This document shows positions 49,563 to 57,847 of a stretch of 64,000 nucleotides of DNA, piece by piece; position 1 is the first letter of the stretch, and each line of letters begins with the position of its first letter. Both the position numbers and the translations under genes were made by a program. Source of the DNA: Imtechella halotolerans (GTDB lineage: Bacteria; Bacteroidota; Bacteroidia; Flavobacteriales; Flavobacteriaceae). Below the pieces are notes generated by a model. It did no database searches, had not been told where the DNA came from, and saw nothing but the letters and a program-made list of their open reading frames with translations. The DNA lies in contig NZ_CP117969.2 in assembly GCF_028743515.2 (NCBI RefSeq), positions 1,769,501-1,833,500 on the forward strand. The letters are read 5' to 3'.

Positions 49563-50948
49563 ATGAAACAAATCATATTTTCACTTCTTTTAGTCACCCT
49601 TGTATCCACTTCTTGTAGTAATCAACTTGAACAAGACCCTAATACGACCAAAGTGGCTGACAGTTTTTACTCTAATGAAACAGAACTTGAAGAAGCTATC
49701 AATGCAGTGTATGCTTCACTTCAATTTACTGGAAATTTTGACACAGCCATCCCAGCAATGGGAGAACTTCCGGGAGAGGATGCTTATGATGAAACACCAG
49801 CAAATGATGGTGGTGTTTACGGTCAATTAGATGACTTTAACGTTATTGCACAAAGCAGTCTTATCGCCAACATATGGAAAGATGCTTATAAAGGAATTCA
49901 AAGAGCCAATATTGTTCTAAATCGGATAACTGAGATTCCATATGAGAATGAGGCTACAAAAAACGCCCGTATTGGTGAAATGAAATTCATAAGAGCATTA
50001 TATTATTTCAATCTTGTTAGAATATTTGGGGAAATTCCTCTAGTTACAGAAGAAGTTACCAATCCCCAGTCATACTTTGGACAAACGCGTAGTTCGATGA
50101 ATGAAGTATATGAACAAATCACCTTTGATCTTCAAGATGCCATTCACCTATTGCCTGCAAGAAATGAATCAAATAAAATGCGGGTAGTTAAAACAGCTGC
50201 TCAAACCTTACTTGGAAAAGTGGCATTAACTTTAGGAAATTTACCTCTAGCTAAAGCTCATCTTACTGATGTAGTAAATTCTGGAGACCATGACCTTGTC
50301 CCTGTTCACCAGATATTTGCCACGGACAACGAACTCAATAAAGAAATTATTTTTGCAGTACAGTTCTCTTCAGGAATCAACTCTAATAGTGAAGGAACGG
50401 ATGCCTATCGTATGTTTAATCCAACTGGAAGAGTGGTTGGCAACCTTACAGGCACAAAAGGACATGGGGTTTTAAAGGCTGATTTCTATACTCTTTATCA
50501 AGATTTAGATGCAAGAAAAAATGTTTATGTAGGTGCACTTGAATCAGGACTTGCATATAATAACAAAATTGCTGTCCCAGCCACTGTGATTGGAGATGCT
50601 GAAAGCGATTGGATTGTATTGCGGTATGCAGATGTACTGCTAATGCTTTCCGAAATTGAAAACGAACTAAATAACCCAAATCTTGCTCTGGAATATTTAA
50701 ACGATATTCGTCTACGTGCGGGAATAGGCAACTATGAAGGATCCACAGACAAGGAATCATTATTTAATGAAATTGATCTTCAAAGAAGATTAGAATTAGT
50801 TTGGGAAGGTCATCGTTGGTTTGATTTATTAAGACAAGGCAGAGCGATGAGCGTATTGGGTATTACAGACCCCAACAAATTATTAATGCCATTACCTGCT
50901 AGTCAAATTGCCGCAGATCCAGCCCTTGAACAAAATCCTGGTTATTAA
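49563..50948 (+). CDS. SusD/RagB-family surface lipoprotein
   Basis: 461 residues, 12 bases after SusC. Lipobox in STSC at Cys 19, then the SusD fold: helical TPR-like core with YKGIQRANIVLNRI, IGEMKFIRALYYFNLVRIFGEIPL, and C-terminal WEGHRWFDLLRQGRAMSVLGI and NKLLMPLPASQIAADPALEQNPGY, all close to the family patterns. It caps the SusC barrel on the cell surface and delivers ligand. Substrate is not readable from the sequence. Confidence 0.94.
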   Translation: MKQIIFSLLLVTLVSTSCSNQLEQDPNTTKVADSFYSNETELEEAINAVYASLQFTGNFDTAIPAMGELPGEDAYDETPANDGGVYGQLDDFNVIAQSSLIANIWKDAYKGIQRANIVLNRITEIPYENEATKNARIGEMKFIRALYYFNLVRIFGEIPLVTEEVTNPQSYFGQTRSSMNEVYEQITFDLQDAIHLLPARNESNKMRVVKTAAQTLLGKVALTLGNLPLAKAHLTDVVNSGDHDLVPVHQIFATDNELNKEIIFAVQFSSGINSNSEGTDAYRMFNPTGRVVGNLTGTKGHGVLKADFYTLYQDLDARKNVYVGALESGLAYNNKIAVPATVIGDAESDWIVLRYADVLLMLSEIENELNNPNLALEYLNDIRLRAGIGNYEGSTDKESLFNEIDLQRRLELVWEGHRWFDLLRQGRAMSVLGITDPNKLLMPLPASQIAADPALEQNPGY

Positions 50949-50962
50949 TAAACCTTTTTCTT

Positions 50963-51901
50963 ATGAAACAATTTTTATTAAATATAGTTGTTCTAACTTC
51001 CTTCTTAGTTAGTTGCAAGAATAAAGATATAGCAGTCAATTACACTTCAATTGAAGATAAAAGGAGTACTCGAATTGAACAACTAATCCAACACCTCCAA
51101 AATCCAAATGAAAAACACATTATGGTGGTGGCTCACAGAGCAGATTGGAGAAACGCTCCAGAGAATTCAATACAAGCCATACAGAGCTGTATAGATATGG
51201 GAGTAGATATGGTTGAAATTGACGTTCAACAAACTAAAGACGGACATTTAGTCCTAATGCATGACAAAACTATTGATCGCACAACTACTGGAAAAGGAAT
51301 GGTTAGTGATTGGACATTGGATAGTTTAAAAACACTAAGATTGAAAGACGGGTTGGGAATACCAACTCAAAATCAAATACCTACATTGGAGGAAGCTTTA
51401 TTAGTATGTAAAAATAAAATTTTAGTCAATCTAGATAAGAGTTACCCCATTTTTGACAAATGTTTTGAAATTGCTCAACGTACAGAAACACTCGATCATA
51501 TTATTATTAAGGGAGTAAAAACAAAAAATGAGGTTCAAGATCAATTTGGAAAATACTTGGACAAGGTGCATTTTATGCCAATTGTTAGACTCTCGGATGC
51601 TAACTCAAGACAGGTTATTAATGAGTATCTTAATGAACAAAAACCACCTATAGCTTTTGAATTTACAGTTCCTCAAGACACAATTTCCTTAATTAAGGAT
51701 TTTGGACATATACGATCTAAAGGCTCAAGTATTTGGGTAAATTCTTTATGGCCCCAACATAATGGAGGTCATGACGATGAAAAAGCGTATTTAGACCCTT
51801 CGATCTATGAGTGGTTTATACGCAACAATGTCAATATGATACAAACAGACAGACCCCAACTTTTGTTAGAGTATTTACGCAAACGAGGTTACCATAATTA
51901 A
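50963..51901 (+). CDS. Glycerophosphodiester phosphodiesterase lipoprotein 1 (SusCD-linked)
   Basis: 312 residues with a lipobox (FLVSC, Cys 18). The GDPD fold carries VAHRADWRNAPENS (catalytic His and Arg, about residue 57), VDMVEIDVQQTKDGHLVLMHDKTIDRTT with the metal Glu and Asp and the second His (about 95-110). It splits glycerophosphodiesters to glycerol 3-phosphate and an alcohol. The usual HRG is HRA here. It is 14 bases after SusD, so one transcript. It is paralogous to the next gene. Confidence 0.9.
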   Translation: MKQFLLNIVVLTSFLVSCKNKDIAVNYTSIEDKRSTRIEQLIQHLQNPNEKHIMVVAHRADWRNAPENSIQAIQSCIDMGVDMVEIDVQQTKDGHLVLMHDKTIDRTTTGKGMVSDWTLDSLKTLRLKDGLGIPTQNQIPTLEEALLVCKNKILVNLDKSYPIFDKCFEIAQRTETLDHIIIKGVKTKNEVQDQFGKYLDKVHFMPIVRLSDANSRQVINEYLNEQKPPIAFEFTVPQDTISLIKDFGHIRSKGSSIWVNSLWPQHNGGHDDEKAYLDPSIYEWFIRNNVNMIQTDRPQLLLEYLRKRGYHN

Positions 51902-51911
51902 AGTATTCAAT

Positions 51912-51942
51912 TTAAAGCGTAACAGTTCATGTTACGCTTTAA
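51912..51942 (+). terminator. Stem-loop between the two phosphodiesterase genes
   Basis: A perfect 12-bp stem TTAAAGCGTAAC/GTTACGCTTTAA with a 7-base loop lies 10 bases after the first stop. It has no T run, so it may be an intra-operon stabilising or processing element as much as a terminator. It spans the ATG at 51929, which argues against that ATG as the start of the second gene. Confidence 0.5.
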
Positions 51943-51964
51943 CACACTTAAAATCAACAAAAAA

Positions 51965-52894
51965 ATGAAGAAAAAAACAGTATTATTTTCTTTTGTCACT
52001 ATAATTTTTCTAAGTCTTTTATCCGCACAGAAATCCCCCTTACAACAAAAAAAGACAGACCAAATTCTTTATCAAATAAAGAATCCTTCTAAGAATACTA
52101 TTTTAGTAGTTTCACATAGAGGTGATTGGCGATATGCACCTGAAAACAGTCTCCTAGCAATACAACGTTGTATCGATTTAGGTGTTGATATTGTAGAAAT
52201 TGATGTTCAACTTACAAAAGATGGTCATTTGGTTGCCATGCATGACAAGACTGTTGATCGCACTACTAATGGTAAAGGATATGTCAGCGAGATGACGCTT
52301 TCTGAAATAAAAGAATTAAGATTAAAAAATGCCTGCGGTGTTCGAGGATCAAAACAACAGGTACCAACCTTAAAAGAGATTATGCTTTTGACCAAGAATA
52401 AAATTATGGTGAATCTAGACAAGGTTGAAGGAATAACTGTAAAAGAGGCTTATGAAATTTTAAAAGAAACTGGCACCTTACAACAAGTCATTTTTAAGGG
52501 AAGGGAGTCAGTAGACTTTATGATGAATAAATATGGAGGTATTATGAAGGAAATTATATACATGCCTATTATTATAGATAATGTAACGGATGCCTCATAC
52601 TATGTAGACACCTACAACAAAGCCTTAAATCCTGTAATGTATGAAGTCACTTTCACAGATGTAGACACCGACAATTTCAAACAAATCAAGCGTCTTAATA
52701 GCAAGGGAATTTCAGTATTAACTATTCCATTATGGGATTCACTGGTTGCTGGAAGAACAGACGAACTTGCTCTTATTGAAGGTCCAGATGCAGCTTGGGG
52801 ATGGCTCATAAAACAAGGTACAAATGCCATAATGACCGATAGACCAGAGGAATTATTAGACTATCTTAAAAGTAAAGGACTTCGAAATTTCTAG
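51965..52894 (+). CDS. Glycerophosphodiester phosphodiesterase 2, secreted (SusCD-linked)
   Basis: 309 residues from the ATG at 51965, with a signal peptide (about 1-19, ending SLLSAQ) and no lipobox, unlike its neighbour. VVSHRGDWRYAPENSL, VDIVEIDVQLTKDGHLVAMHDKTVDRTT carry the full catalytic set. The C-terminus (AIMTDRPEELLDYL) follows the same pattern as the first copy. The two are tandem duplicates with different targeting. Periplasmic or released. Ends in a bidirectional terminator 71 bases later. Confidence 0.9.
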   Translation: MKKKTVLFSFVTIIFLSLLSAQKSPLQQKKTDQILYQIKNPSKNTILVVSHRGDWRYAPENSLLAIQRCIDLGVDIVEIDVQLTKDGHLVAMHDKTVDRTTNGKGYVSEMTLSEIKELRLKNACGVRGSKQQVPTLKEIMLLTKNKIMVNLDKVEGITVKEAYEILKETGTLQQVIFKGRESVDFMMNKYGGIMKEIIYMPIIIDNVTDASYYVDTYNKALNPVMYEVTFTDVDTDNFKQIKRLNSKGISVLTIPLWDSLVAGRTDELALIEGPDAAWGWLIKQGTNAIMTDRPEELLDYLKSKGLRNF

Positions 52895-52965
52895 TCCATC
52901 TTTTGTTTTTTTAGTTCAGAAAAGAGTCCGATTTAGTATTGGGCTTGATTCTTTAGTTTTGCAAA

Positions 52966-52990
52966 AAAACCGCTCTTATGGGGCGGTTTT
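52966..52990. terminator. Bidirectional terminator between GDPD 2 and the MocR regulator
   Basis: AAAACCGCTC/GGGCGGTTTT (10 bp with one G-T pair, 5-base loop) with A and T runs on both sides closes the two convergent transcripts. Confidence 0.85.
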
Positions 52991-53008
52991 ATTCCTTGAA
53001 AACAGCAC

Positions 53009-54469
53009 CTACTTATTGTCCAATGTTTGAAATTTCATTTCAATAGCAACTACTGAAGCCTCCAATTCATCCTTATTCATTGAGGCAAATCCAAATCGAA
53101 ATGCATTTTGTTCTTCAAATATTTTTGGTAATTGAACTCGTGGAATTTCTTGAAGTAAACCTACCGAATATTGAGGTTTAATTTGCACCCAAATAGCCAT
53201 GCCTCCCGTTGGTAATTTATAATCAATGTATTTAGCTAACCTACTCTTAAGTAGTACATCTAAATAGTCTCTACGGCTTTGATAAATTTTCTTAGCCTTT
53301 TTCACATGTCTTTTTAACTCCCCATTATTGATCAGAGTGGCAAGAGAATTTTGCATATATCCATCCCCCCCTACATCTATTAGTTTTCTTAATGCAATAC
53401 ATTGATTTATAAAATTTGTGGATGCAATCATAAAACCTATCCGTAATGAAGGGTCCAATATTTTAGAAAAAGACCCTATATACAATACATTTCCACAATG
53501 ATTGGCGCTTGCCAAAGGTAAATATGGTGATGAAGAATAGTGATAATCATAGTCATAATCATCTTCAATAATAGCAAATGAAAACTCTTTAGACAACTCC
53601 AAAAGCTTTATTCTGCGTTCCACACTTAAGGTCGCTGTAGTTGGATAATGATGATGAGGAATTACATAAACGGCTGTTATTTCATACTTCCTGCAGTGTT
53701 CTTCAACTTCATTGATATCTAATCCATTTTCGTCCACCTTAACTTCAATTAGAGAAGCCCCCGTCTCCAAAAAAGTTGCATTGGCAGCTTTATAATTTGG
53801 ATTTCCAACAATGATAGTGGATCCTTCATTCAAAAGCAATTGCGAAGCCAGATATATGCTCATCTGCGCTCCATGAGTAATTACAATATTTTGTTCAGTA
53901 ATATTTAATCCCCTTGTTTCTGCCAAATACTGAACCAATTCTTTTCTCAATGGAATAGTTCCCTGCTCTATCCCTATATGAGCATTTCTAATGGCATACT
54001 TTCTCCCCGTAGAAGAACGGAAATTCTTCAACAATTCATCAATAGGTGATAATCGAACATCAGGATAGCCGTCATCAATTATTAATTCTAGAAAGCTGCC
54101 ATTTTTCAATCCTAACAAATTCTCTGATGCTATTCGTTTAAAAGGAAGATCAAAAGAGTTTTTATAAGGGGTTTCATTAGTTCCTACTTTCCACCCTTGT
54201 GGTTTTAATTGTGGTATTTGATCTGATACATACACATGTTTTCTAGGAATGATAACAATCCAGTCTTGGGAATAAAGTTCTTCATAGGCAGCAATGACAG
54301 TCTTTCGATGCACTCCTAACTTCTGAGACAAATCACGACTTCCAGGCAGCTTCATACTAGCCTTCAGTATCCCAGTTTGTATAGCATTAATAATTGAAAA
54401 AGCTATTTGCTTATAAACAGGTATATTACTTTTTCTATCTAAAATGACAATATGTTCAAACGGAAGCAT
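53009..54469 (-). CDS. MocR-family regulator (GntR wHTH + aminotransferase-like domain)
   Basis: 486 residues. An N-terminal winged helix (about 10-85: IPVYKQIAFSIINAIQTGIL, LPGSRDLSQKLGVHRKTVIAAYEELYSQ) precedes a fold-type I aminotransferase domain (about 110-480) with HGAQMSIYLASQLLL, the Asp of IIEDDYDYDYH, and the PLP Lys in YIGSFSKILDPSLRIGFM. MocR regulators sense PLP or an amino compound and usually control a neighbouring gene; PdxR is the best known. It is divergent from a GNAT gene with a shared 79-base intergenic region. Confidence 0.9.
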   Translation of the reverse strand: MLPFEHIVILDRKSNIPVYKQIAFSIINAIQTGILKASMKLPGSRDLSQKLGVHRKTVIAAYEELYSQDWIVIIPRKHVYVSDQIPQLKPQGWKVGTNETPYKNSFDLPFKRIASENLLGLKNGSFLELIIDDGYPDVRLSPIDELLKNFRSSTGRKYAIRNAHIGIEQGTIPLRKELVQYLAETRGLNITEQNIVITHGAQMSIYLASQLLLNEGSTIIVGNPNYKAANATFLETGASLIEVKVDENGLDINEVEEHCRKYEITAVYVIPHHHYPTTATLSVERRIKLLELSKEFSFAIIEDDYDYDYHYSSSPYLPLASANHCGNVLYIGSFSKILDPSLRIGFMIASTNFINQCIALRKLIDVGGDGYMQNSLATLINNGELKRHVKKAKKIYQSRRDYLDVLLKSRLAKYIDYKLPTGGMAIWVQIKPQYSVGLLQEIPRVQLPKIFEEQNAFRFGFASMNKDELEASVVAIEMKFQTLDNK

Positions 54470-54472
54470 TCT

Positions 54473-54513
54473 GGACTACTTAATGAGTTAAATCTGGAAC
54501 ACAAAGGTAGTCC
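54473..54513. promoter_or_regulatory. Inverted repeat in the MocR/GNAT intergenic region (possible operator)
   Basis: GGACTAC at 54473-54479 and GTAGTCC at 54507-54513 are an exact 7-base inverted repeat, 27 bases apart, in the shared promoter region. A TAATG follows each arm on the same side. The second arm overlaps the -7 box of MocR, so bound protein would block its own transcription. Confidence 0.45.
54502..54509 (-). promoter_or_regulatory. Candidate -7 promoter box for the MocR gene
   Basis: Minus strand TACCTTTG matches TAnnTTTG, 33 bases before the ATG at 54469, and overlaps the second arm of the inverted repeat. Confidence 0.45.
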
Positions 54514-54523
54514 TAATGTTTTC

Positions 54524-54531
54524 TAGTTTTG
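54524..54531 (+). promoter_or_regulatory. Candidate -7 promoter box for the GNAT gene
   Basis: TAGTTTTG matches TAnnTTTG, 17 bases before the ATG at 54549. Divergent from the MocR box 15 bases away. Confidence 0.45.
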
Positions 54532-54548
54532 CTTAAAAATTTTACAAA

Positions 54549-54995
54549 ATGTGTTACACTATCAAAAAAGCAAGTCTAGAAGATCTGGATGAAACTGCCG
54601 AACTTTTTGATCTTTACCGTATTTTTTATCGTCAAAAATCTGATTTAGAAAAGGGGAAAGAATTTCTAAAAGAAAGAATACTAAATGGTGAATCAGATAT
54701 ATTTCTTGCAGAAATAGACAATAAAGCAGTTGGCTTTGTCCAGCTATATAAATTATTCCACTACACCAAGCTCCAAAAACAGTGGTTACTAAGTGACTTA
54801 TTTGTTCATCCCGACTTTAGAGGTAGAGGAATATCTATTGGCTTAATTAATGAAAGTAAAAATTGGTGTGAGTTAACTGGTGCCTGTGGTTTAATGCTTG
54901 AAACTGAAAAAACGAATACCATTGGAAATACCTTATATCCAAGATGTGGTTTTAGTTATGATGGTACGCATAATTATTACCACTGGTGGAGATAA
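54549..54995 (+). CDS. GNAT-family N-acetyltransferase
   Basis: 148 residues. The fold is complete: LFDLYRIFYRQKSD, the acetyl-CoA motif LSDLFVHPDFRGRGISIGLI (about residues 82-101, with the R/Q-x-x-G-x-G/A signature RGRGIS), and C-terminal GFSYDGTHNYYHW. Substrate unknown. Its position opposite a MocR gene, with a shared promoter region, suggests the MocR protein controls it. Confidence 0.88.
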   Translation: MCYTIKKASLEDLDETAELFDLYRIFYRQKSDLEKGKEFLKERILNGESDIFLAEIDNKAVGFVQLYKLFHYTKLQKQWLLSDLFVHPDFRGRGISIGLINESKNWCELTGACGLMLETEKTNTIGNTLYPRCGFSYDGTHNYYHWWR

Positions 54996-55034
54996 TAGTA
55001 AGAGGCTATCAAATTTAAGAAGGACTTTACAATA

Positions 55035-55105
55035 GGTCGGATGGCTGAGTGGATAGGCTAAGGCATGCAATACCTTATAGAATGGTTCAATTCCATTTCC
55101 GACCT
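55035..55105 (+). tRNA. tRNA-Cys(GCA)-like gene, diverged
   Basis: 71 bases fold as a tRNA. Acceptor GGTCGGA/TCCGACC (7 bp), D arm GCT/GGC (G-T pair), anticodon stem AAGGC/ACCTT with a C31-A39 mismatch around loop ATGCAAT (U33, anticodon GCA at 55067-55069), variable ATAG, T stem AATGG/CCATT with loop TTCAATT (R57, A58), discriminator T. No CCA is encoded. Typical flavobacterial tRNA-Cys has the same layout but a perfect anticodon stem and T loop TTCGAAT, so this is either a second, diverged copy or a decaying one. It sits between GNAT and YggS, 22 bases from the latter's ATG. Confidence 0.68.
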
Positions 55106-55127
55106 CATTTAATTGTACTTAAAGCTT

Positions 55128-55868
55128 ATGACAAAAAACGAGACAATTATTAGTAACCTTCAAGACACCCTTGAGAGAATTAAAAAAGTGTGTGCTACTA
55201 TAGGTAGAAACCCAGAAGAAATTAAACTCCTACTAGCCACAAAAACAGTACCTGCTGAATATATTCAAACAGCCATACAAAGTGGGCAATTGCTAATTGC
55301 GGAAAATAAAGTGCAGGAACTTAAAGAAAAATATGACCACTTAAAAAACATCTACCATATTAATCACTTTATAGGTCACCTTCAAACCAATAAAATAAAA
55401 GACATTTTACGATATGATGTTAGTTGCATTCAATCTCTTGACCGGTTAGATTTGGCTAAAAAACTTCAGCAAAGATTATTGTTTGAGAACAAAACAATGG
55501 AAGTACTTATACAGGTAAACACTTCTAATGAGGAAAGCAAATTTGGTGTACGACCTGCAATGGTCACAGAACTAGTTCAAGAGGTAGCACACCTTGATAG
55601 ATTAAAAATTAAAGGATTAATGACCATTGGGTTGTTTAGTGCTGAGCCAGAAAAAGTGCGAGGATGTTTTAGATTATTAAAAACTATTCAACAAGAAATT
55701 AATGCACTTCAAATTCCAAATGTGAATTTAAAAGAACTTTCAATGGGTATGAGTAATGATTTAGAAATTGCCATTGAAGAAGGAGCCACAATAGTTAGAG
55801 TTGGAACAGCCATTTTTGGTAAAAGAATATATCCAGATAGCTACTATTGGAATGAGCATGGCAGATAA
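55128..55868 (+). CDS. PLP homeostasis protein, YggS/PROSC family
   Basis: 246 residues from the ATG at 55128 (a TTG at 55113 is open but weak). The TIM-barrel shows the PLP lysine in [11 protein letters not shown] (about 41), GENKVQEL-type loop ([16 protein letters not shown]), [27 protein letters not shown] and the phosphate loop [28 protein letters not shown]. It binds PLP and buffers the pool. With a MocR regulator nearby, a shared PLP theme is plausible. Confidence 0.93.
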   Translation: MTKNETIISNLQDTLERIKKVCATIGRNPEEIKLLLATKTVPAEYIQTAIQSGQLLIAENKVQELKEKYDHLKNIYHINHFIGHLQTNKIKDILRYDVSCIQSLDRLDLAKKLQQRLLFENKTMEVLIQVNTSNEESKFGVRPAMVTELVQEVAHLDRLKIKGLMTIGLFSAEPEKVRGCFRLLKTIQQEINALQIPNVNLKELSMGMSNDLEIAIEEGATIVRVGTAIFGKRIYPDSYYWNEHGR

Positions 55869-55883
55869 TTATGCCTTTTATAG

Positions 55884-56720
55884 TTATGAATTAGAGACTG
55901 CTTTTTGCAAAGCTGCAATATCAAATTTACCCATACTCATCATACATGAGCTTGCACTTGAATTTGTGGCTGGATCCTTCATTAAATCTTTTAAAATACT
56001 GGGGATAATTTGCCACCAGACTCCGTACCTATCTCTAACCCAACCACATTTACTTTCCTTTCCTTCCTTAGAAAAGGCATTCCAATAGGTATCTATTTCA
56101 AATTGAGTCTCACATTCTATAACAAACGAATTTCCTTCAGTAAAATCAAAATCATGCTTTTCTTCTCCGCCACTCATGGCATTAAATATATAATGATCCA
56201 ATTTAAATTGGGCAAATATAAGAGGTTGTCCACTACTAGGATATTCCATCAACTTAGTGCTATTAGAGAAAATGGTTGTATAAAAATCTACAGCCTCAGC
56301 CACTCTTGATTGTTTCTCATTCGTAAATAAAAAGGCAGGTACAATGCTTTGCACATTATTTATAGCATCTATATCTAATTGCCAACTCACACCATATTTA
56401 TCTTCAACCCAGGCATATTTAACACTCCAATCATAGGTATCTAAAGGCATTAGTACTTTCCCCCCCACTCTAAGGCTTTCATATAAATTTAAAATTTTCT
56501 TTTCATCATTCCCACAATAAACAAAATATGAAACAGCAGGTGAAGGACTATATCTATCTCCTCCATTTAACCCCATAAACTTAACTCCATAAATTTGAAA
56601 TGTTACTACACGCTCATTTGTATCAATGAACTGAACATCTCCAAAAACATCCTTGTAAAACAAGACTGCTTCTTTGGCTGTATTATTAAACCATATACAA
56701 GGATAAATTGAACTATTCAT
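55884..56720 (-). CDS. Two-domain VOC (PhnB-like) protein
   Basis: 278 residues, two tandem glyoxalase-fold modules (about 1-125 and 126-265). Module 1 has IYPCIWFNNTAKEAVLFYKDVFGD, WVEDKYGVSWQLD; module 2 has IVPAFLFTNEKQSRVAEAVDFY, WVRDRYGVWWQIIP. These are the marks of the PhnB/'3-demethylubiquinone methyltransferase' family, which are mostly uncharacterised. Cytosolic. Last of the long minus-strand cluster; the YggS stop is 15 bases away, convergent. Confidence 0.85.
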   Translation of the reverse strand: MNSSIYPCIWFNNTAKEAVLFYKDVFGDVQFIDTNERVVTFQIYGVKFMGLNGGDRYSPSPAVSYFVYCGNDEKKILNLYESLRVGGKVLMPLDTYDWSVKYAWVEDKYGVSWQLDIDAINNVQSIVPAFLFTNEKQSRVAEAVDFYTTIFSNSTKLMEYPSSGQPLIFAQFKLDHYIFNAMSGGEEKHDFDFTEGNSFVIECETQFEIDTYWNAFSKEGKESKCGWVRDRYGVWWQIIPSILKDLMKDPATNSSASSCMMSMGKFDIAALQKAVSNS

Positions 56721-56747
56721 CTTTTAATATTTAAAACCTATTTGACT

Positions 56748-57809
56748 TTAATTTTGCGGAAAATTAACGTCGGCCTTTACTTCCTCTATTTGCAACATAT
56801 GACGAACTGTGTGTCCTGGAATAAACAAAGCGAACTGATAAGCATCTACTGCTCCAAAGGGAGCATCCAAAATTCGATTTCTTAACTGCTCTTCTGTAAA
56901 TGTATTCAGATAGGAAATAATCTCATCATTCTTATTTTTTAGTTGATTTAATCGGCCCCTCACATCTATAGCAGTTGTTGAAGGCTGCATTGCTTCCGGA
57001 GCTTGTGCCTTTTTCTCTCTATTGGACATTGCACTTTTAATATCTTCATCCTTCATTTTCAACTCTGCTTTACGCTCAGGATTTTCTTCCGCATTTAAAG
57101 CCTTCTTCTCATACTCAAATAGTTCAGGAGCCGTAATTGCCAAATGTTCCACACATTGAGCTATGGACCACCTATCTTTATGAGGCTTAAAATTAAGCTG
57201 AGATTCACTAAGTCCTGCTATAGACTTTAATAGATTTTCGTATGTTTCTCTATAATATCCAGCCAATTCTTGCATACTTGTTTTAGGACTTTTTTGAGCC
57301 TCTACTGCCTTTTTAAGGTTCTGAGTTCCTATTACAAAATCTTTATTCATATCCATAAAAAGTCCCATAAGATTCCATGGATAAGGAGACTTACCAATTA
57401 CTCCCCAAGTTACCTCAGTTTGGCTTGGGCCTAGTTCCTTTAAATGAAAATACCCTTTGGCAGGTGGGCCAAAACCAAAATCTAAAGAAGAAATAACAGA
57501 ATCATTAGCAGTTAGGGAAGTTATTGTTTGAGAACCATTTCCTACTACATCACTTACCCATTTAAAGGTATAACCCGAAGTGCCGTCTATGCCCTCTGAG
57601 GAGGTTTTCATGTTTGGATCCATCTGAAACCAAACACCAAAATTTTCTTGATTATCGAGATATTTCACATAATCATAAACTTCTTGAACGGGCTTATTAA
57701 TCTTTACCGTATTTTCTCCTTTAAATTCATTAGAAACAAACAATGCCATAATCAAAGGAATCGCTATAATAACTAGCAATACAATTAAAATTTTTTTAAG
57801 GATTTTCAT
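56748..57809 (-). CDS. SRPBCC (START-like) and DinB domain fusion protein
   Basis: 353 residues from the ATG at 57809. An N-terminal membrane helix (about 1-25, ILIVLLVIIAIPLIMALFVS), then a SRPBCC/polyketide-cyclase-like domain (about 32-172: INKPVQEVYDYVKYLDNQENFG), then a DinB four-helix domain (about 178-345: YYRETYENLLKSIAGLSESQLN, CVEHLAITAPELFEYEK, IPGHTVRHMLQIEEV) with His ligands. The reading frame passes smoothly from one to the other. It is likely anchored at the inner membrane. Fusion of these two is unusual. Confidence 0.8.
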   Translation of the reverse strand: MKILKKILIVLLVIIAIPLIMALFVSNEFKGENTVKINKPVQEVYDYVKYLDNQENFGVWFQMDPNMKTSSEGIDGTSGYTFKWVSDVVGNGSQTITSLTANDSVISSLDFGFGPPAKGYFHLKELGPSQTEVTWGVIGKSPYPWNLMGLFMDMNKDFVIGTQNLKKAVEAQKSPKTSMQELAGYYRETYENLLKSIAGLSESQLNFKPHKDRWSIAQCVEHLAITAPELFEYEKKALNAEENPERKAELKMKDEDIKSAMSNREKKAQAPEAMQPSTTAIDVRGRLNQLKNKNDEIISYLNTFTEEQLRNRILDAPFGAVDAYQFALFIPGHTVRHMLQIEEVKADVNFPQN

Positions 57810-57847
57810 AATGATAATTTTTAAAATCTTGATCAATTAAACGATGC

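Noticed and set aside
51929-51967. ATG at 51929 as start of the second phosphodiesterase
   Set aside because: It lies within the 12-bp hairpin and adds a basic leader before the signal peptide; the ATG at 51965 begins a normal signal peptide.
55801-56088. 95-codon plus-strand frame across the YggS end
   Set aside because: It shares the end of YggS in another frame and runs antisense over the VOC gene.
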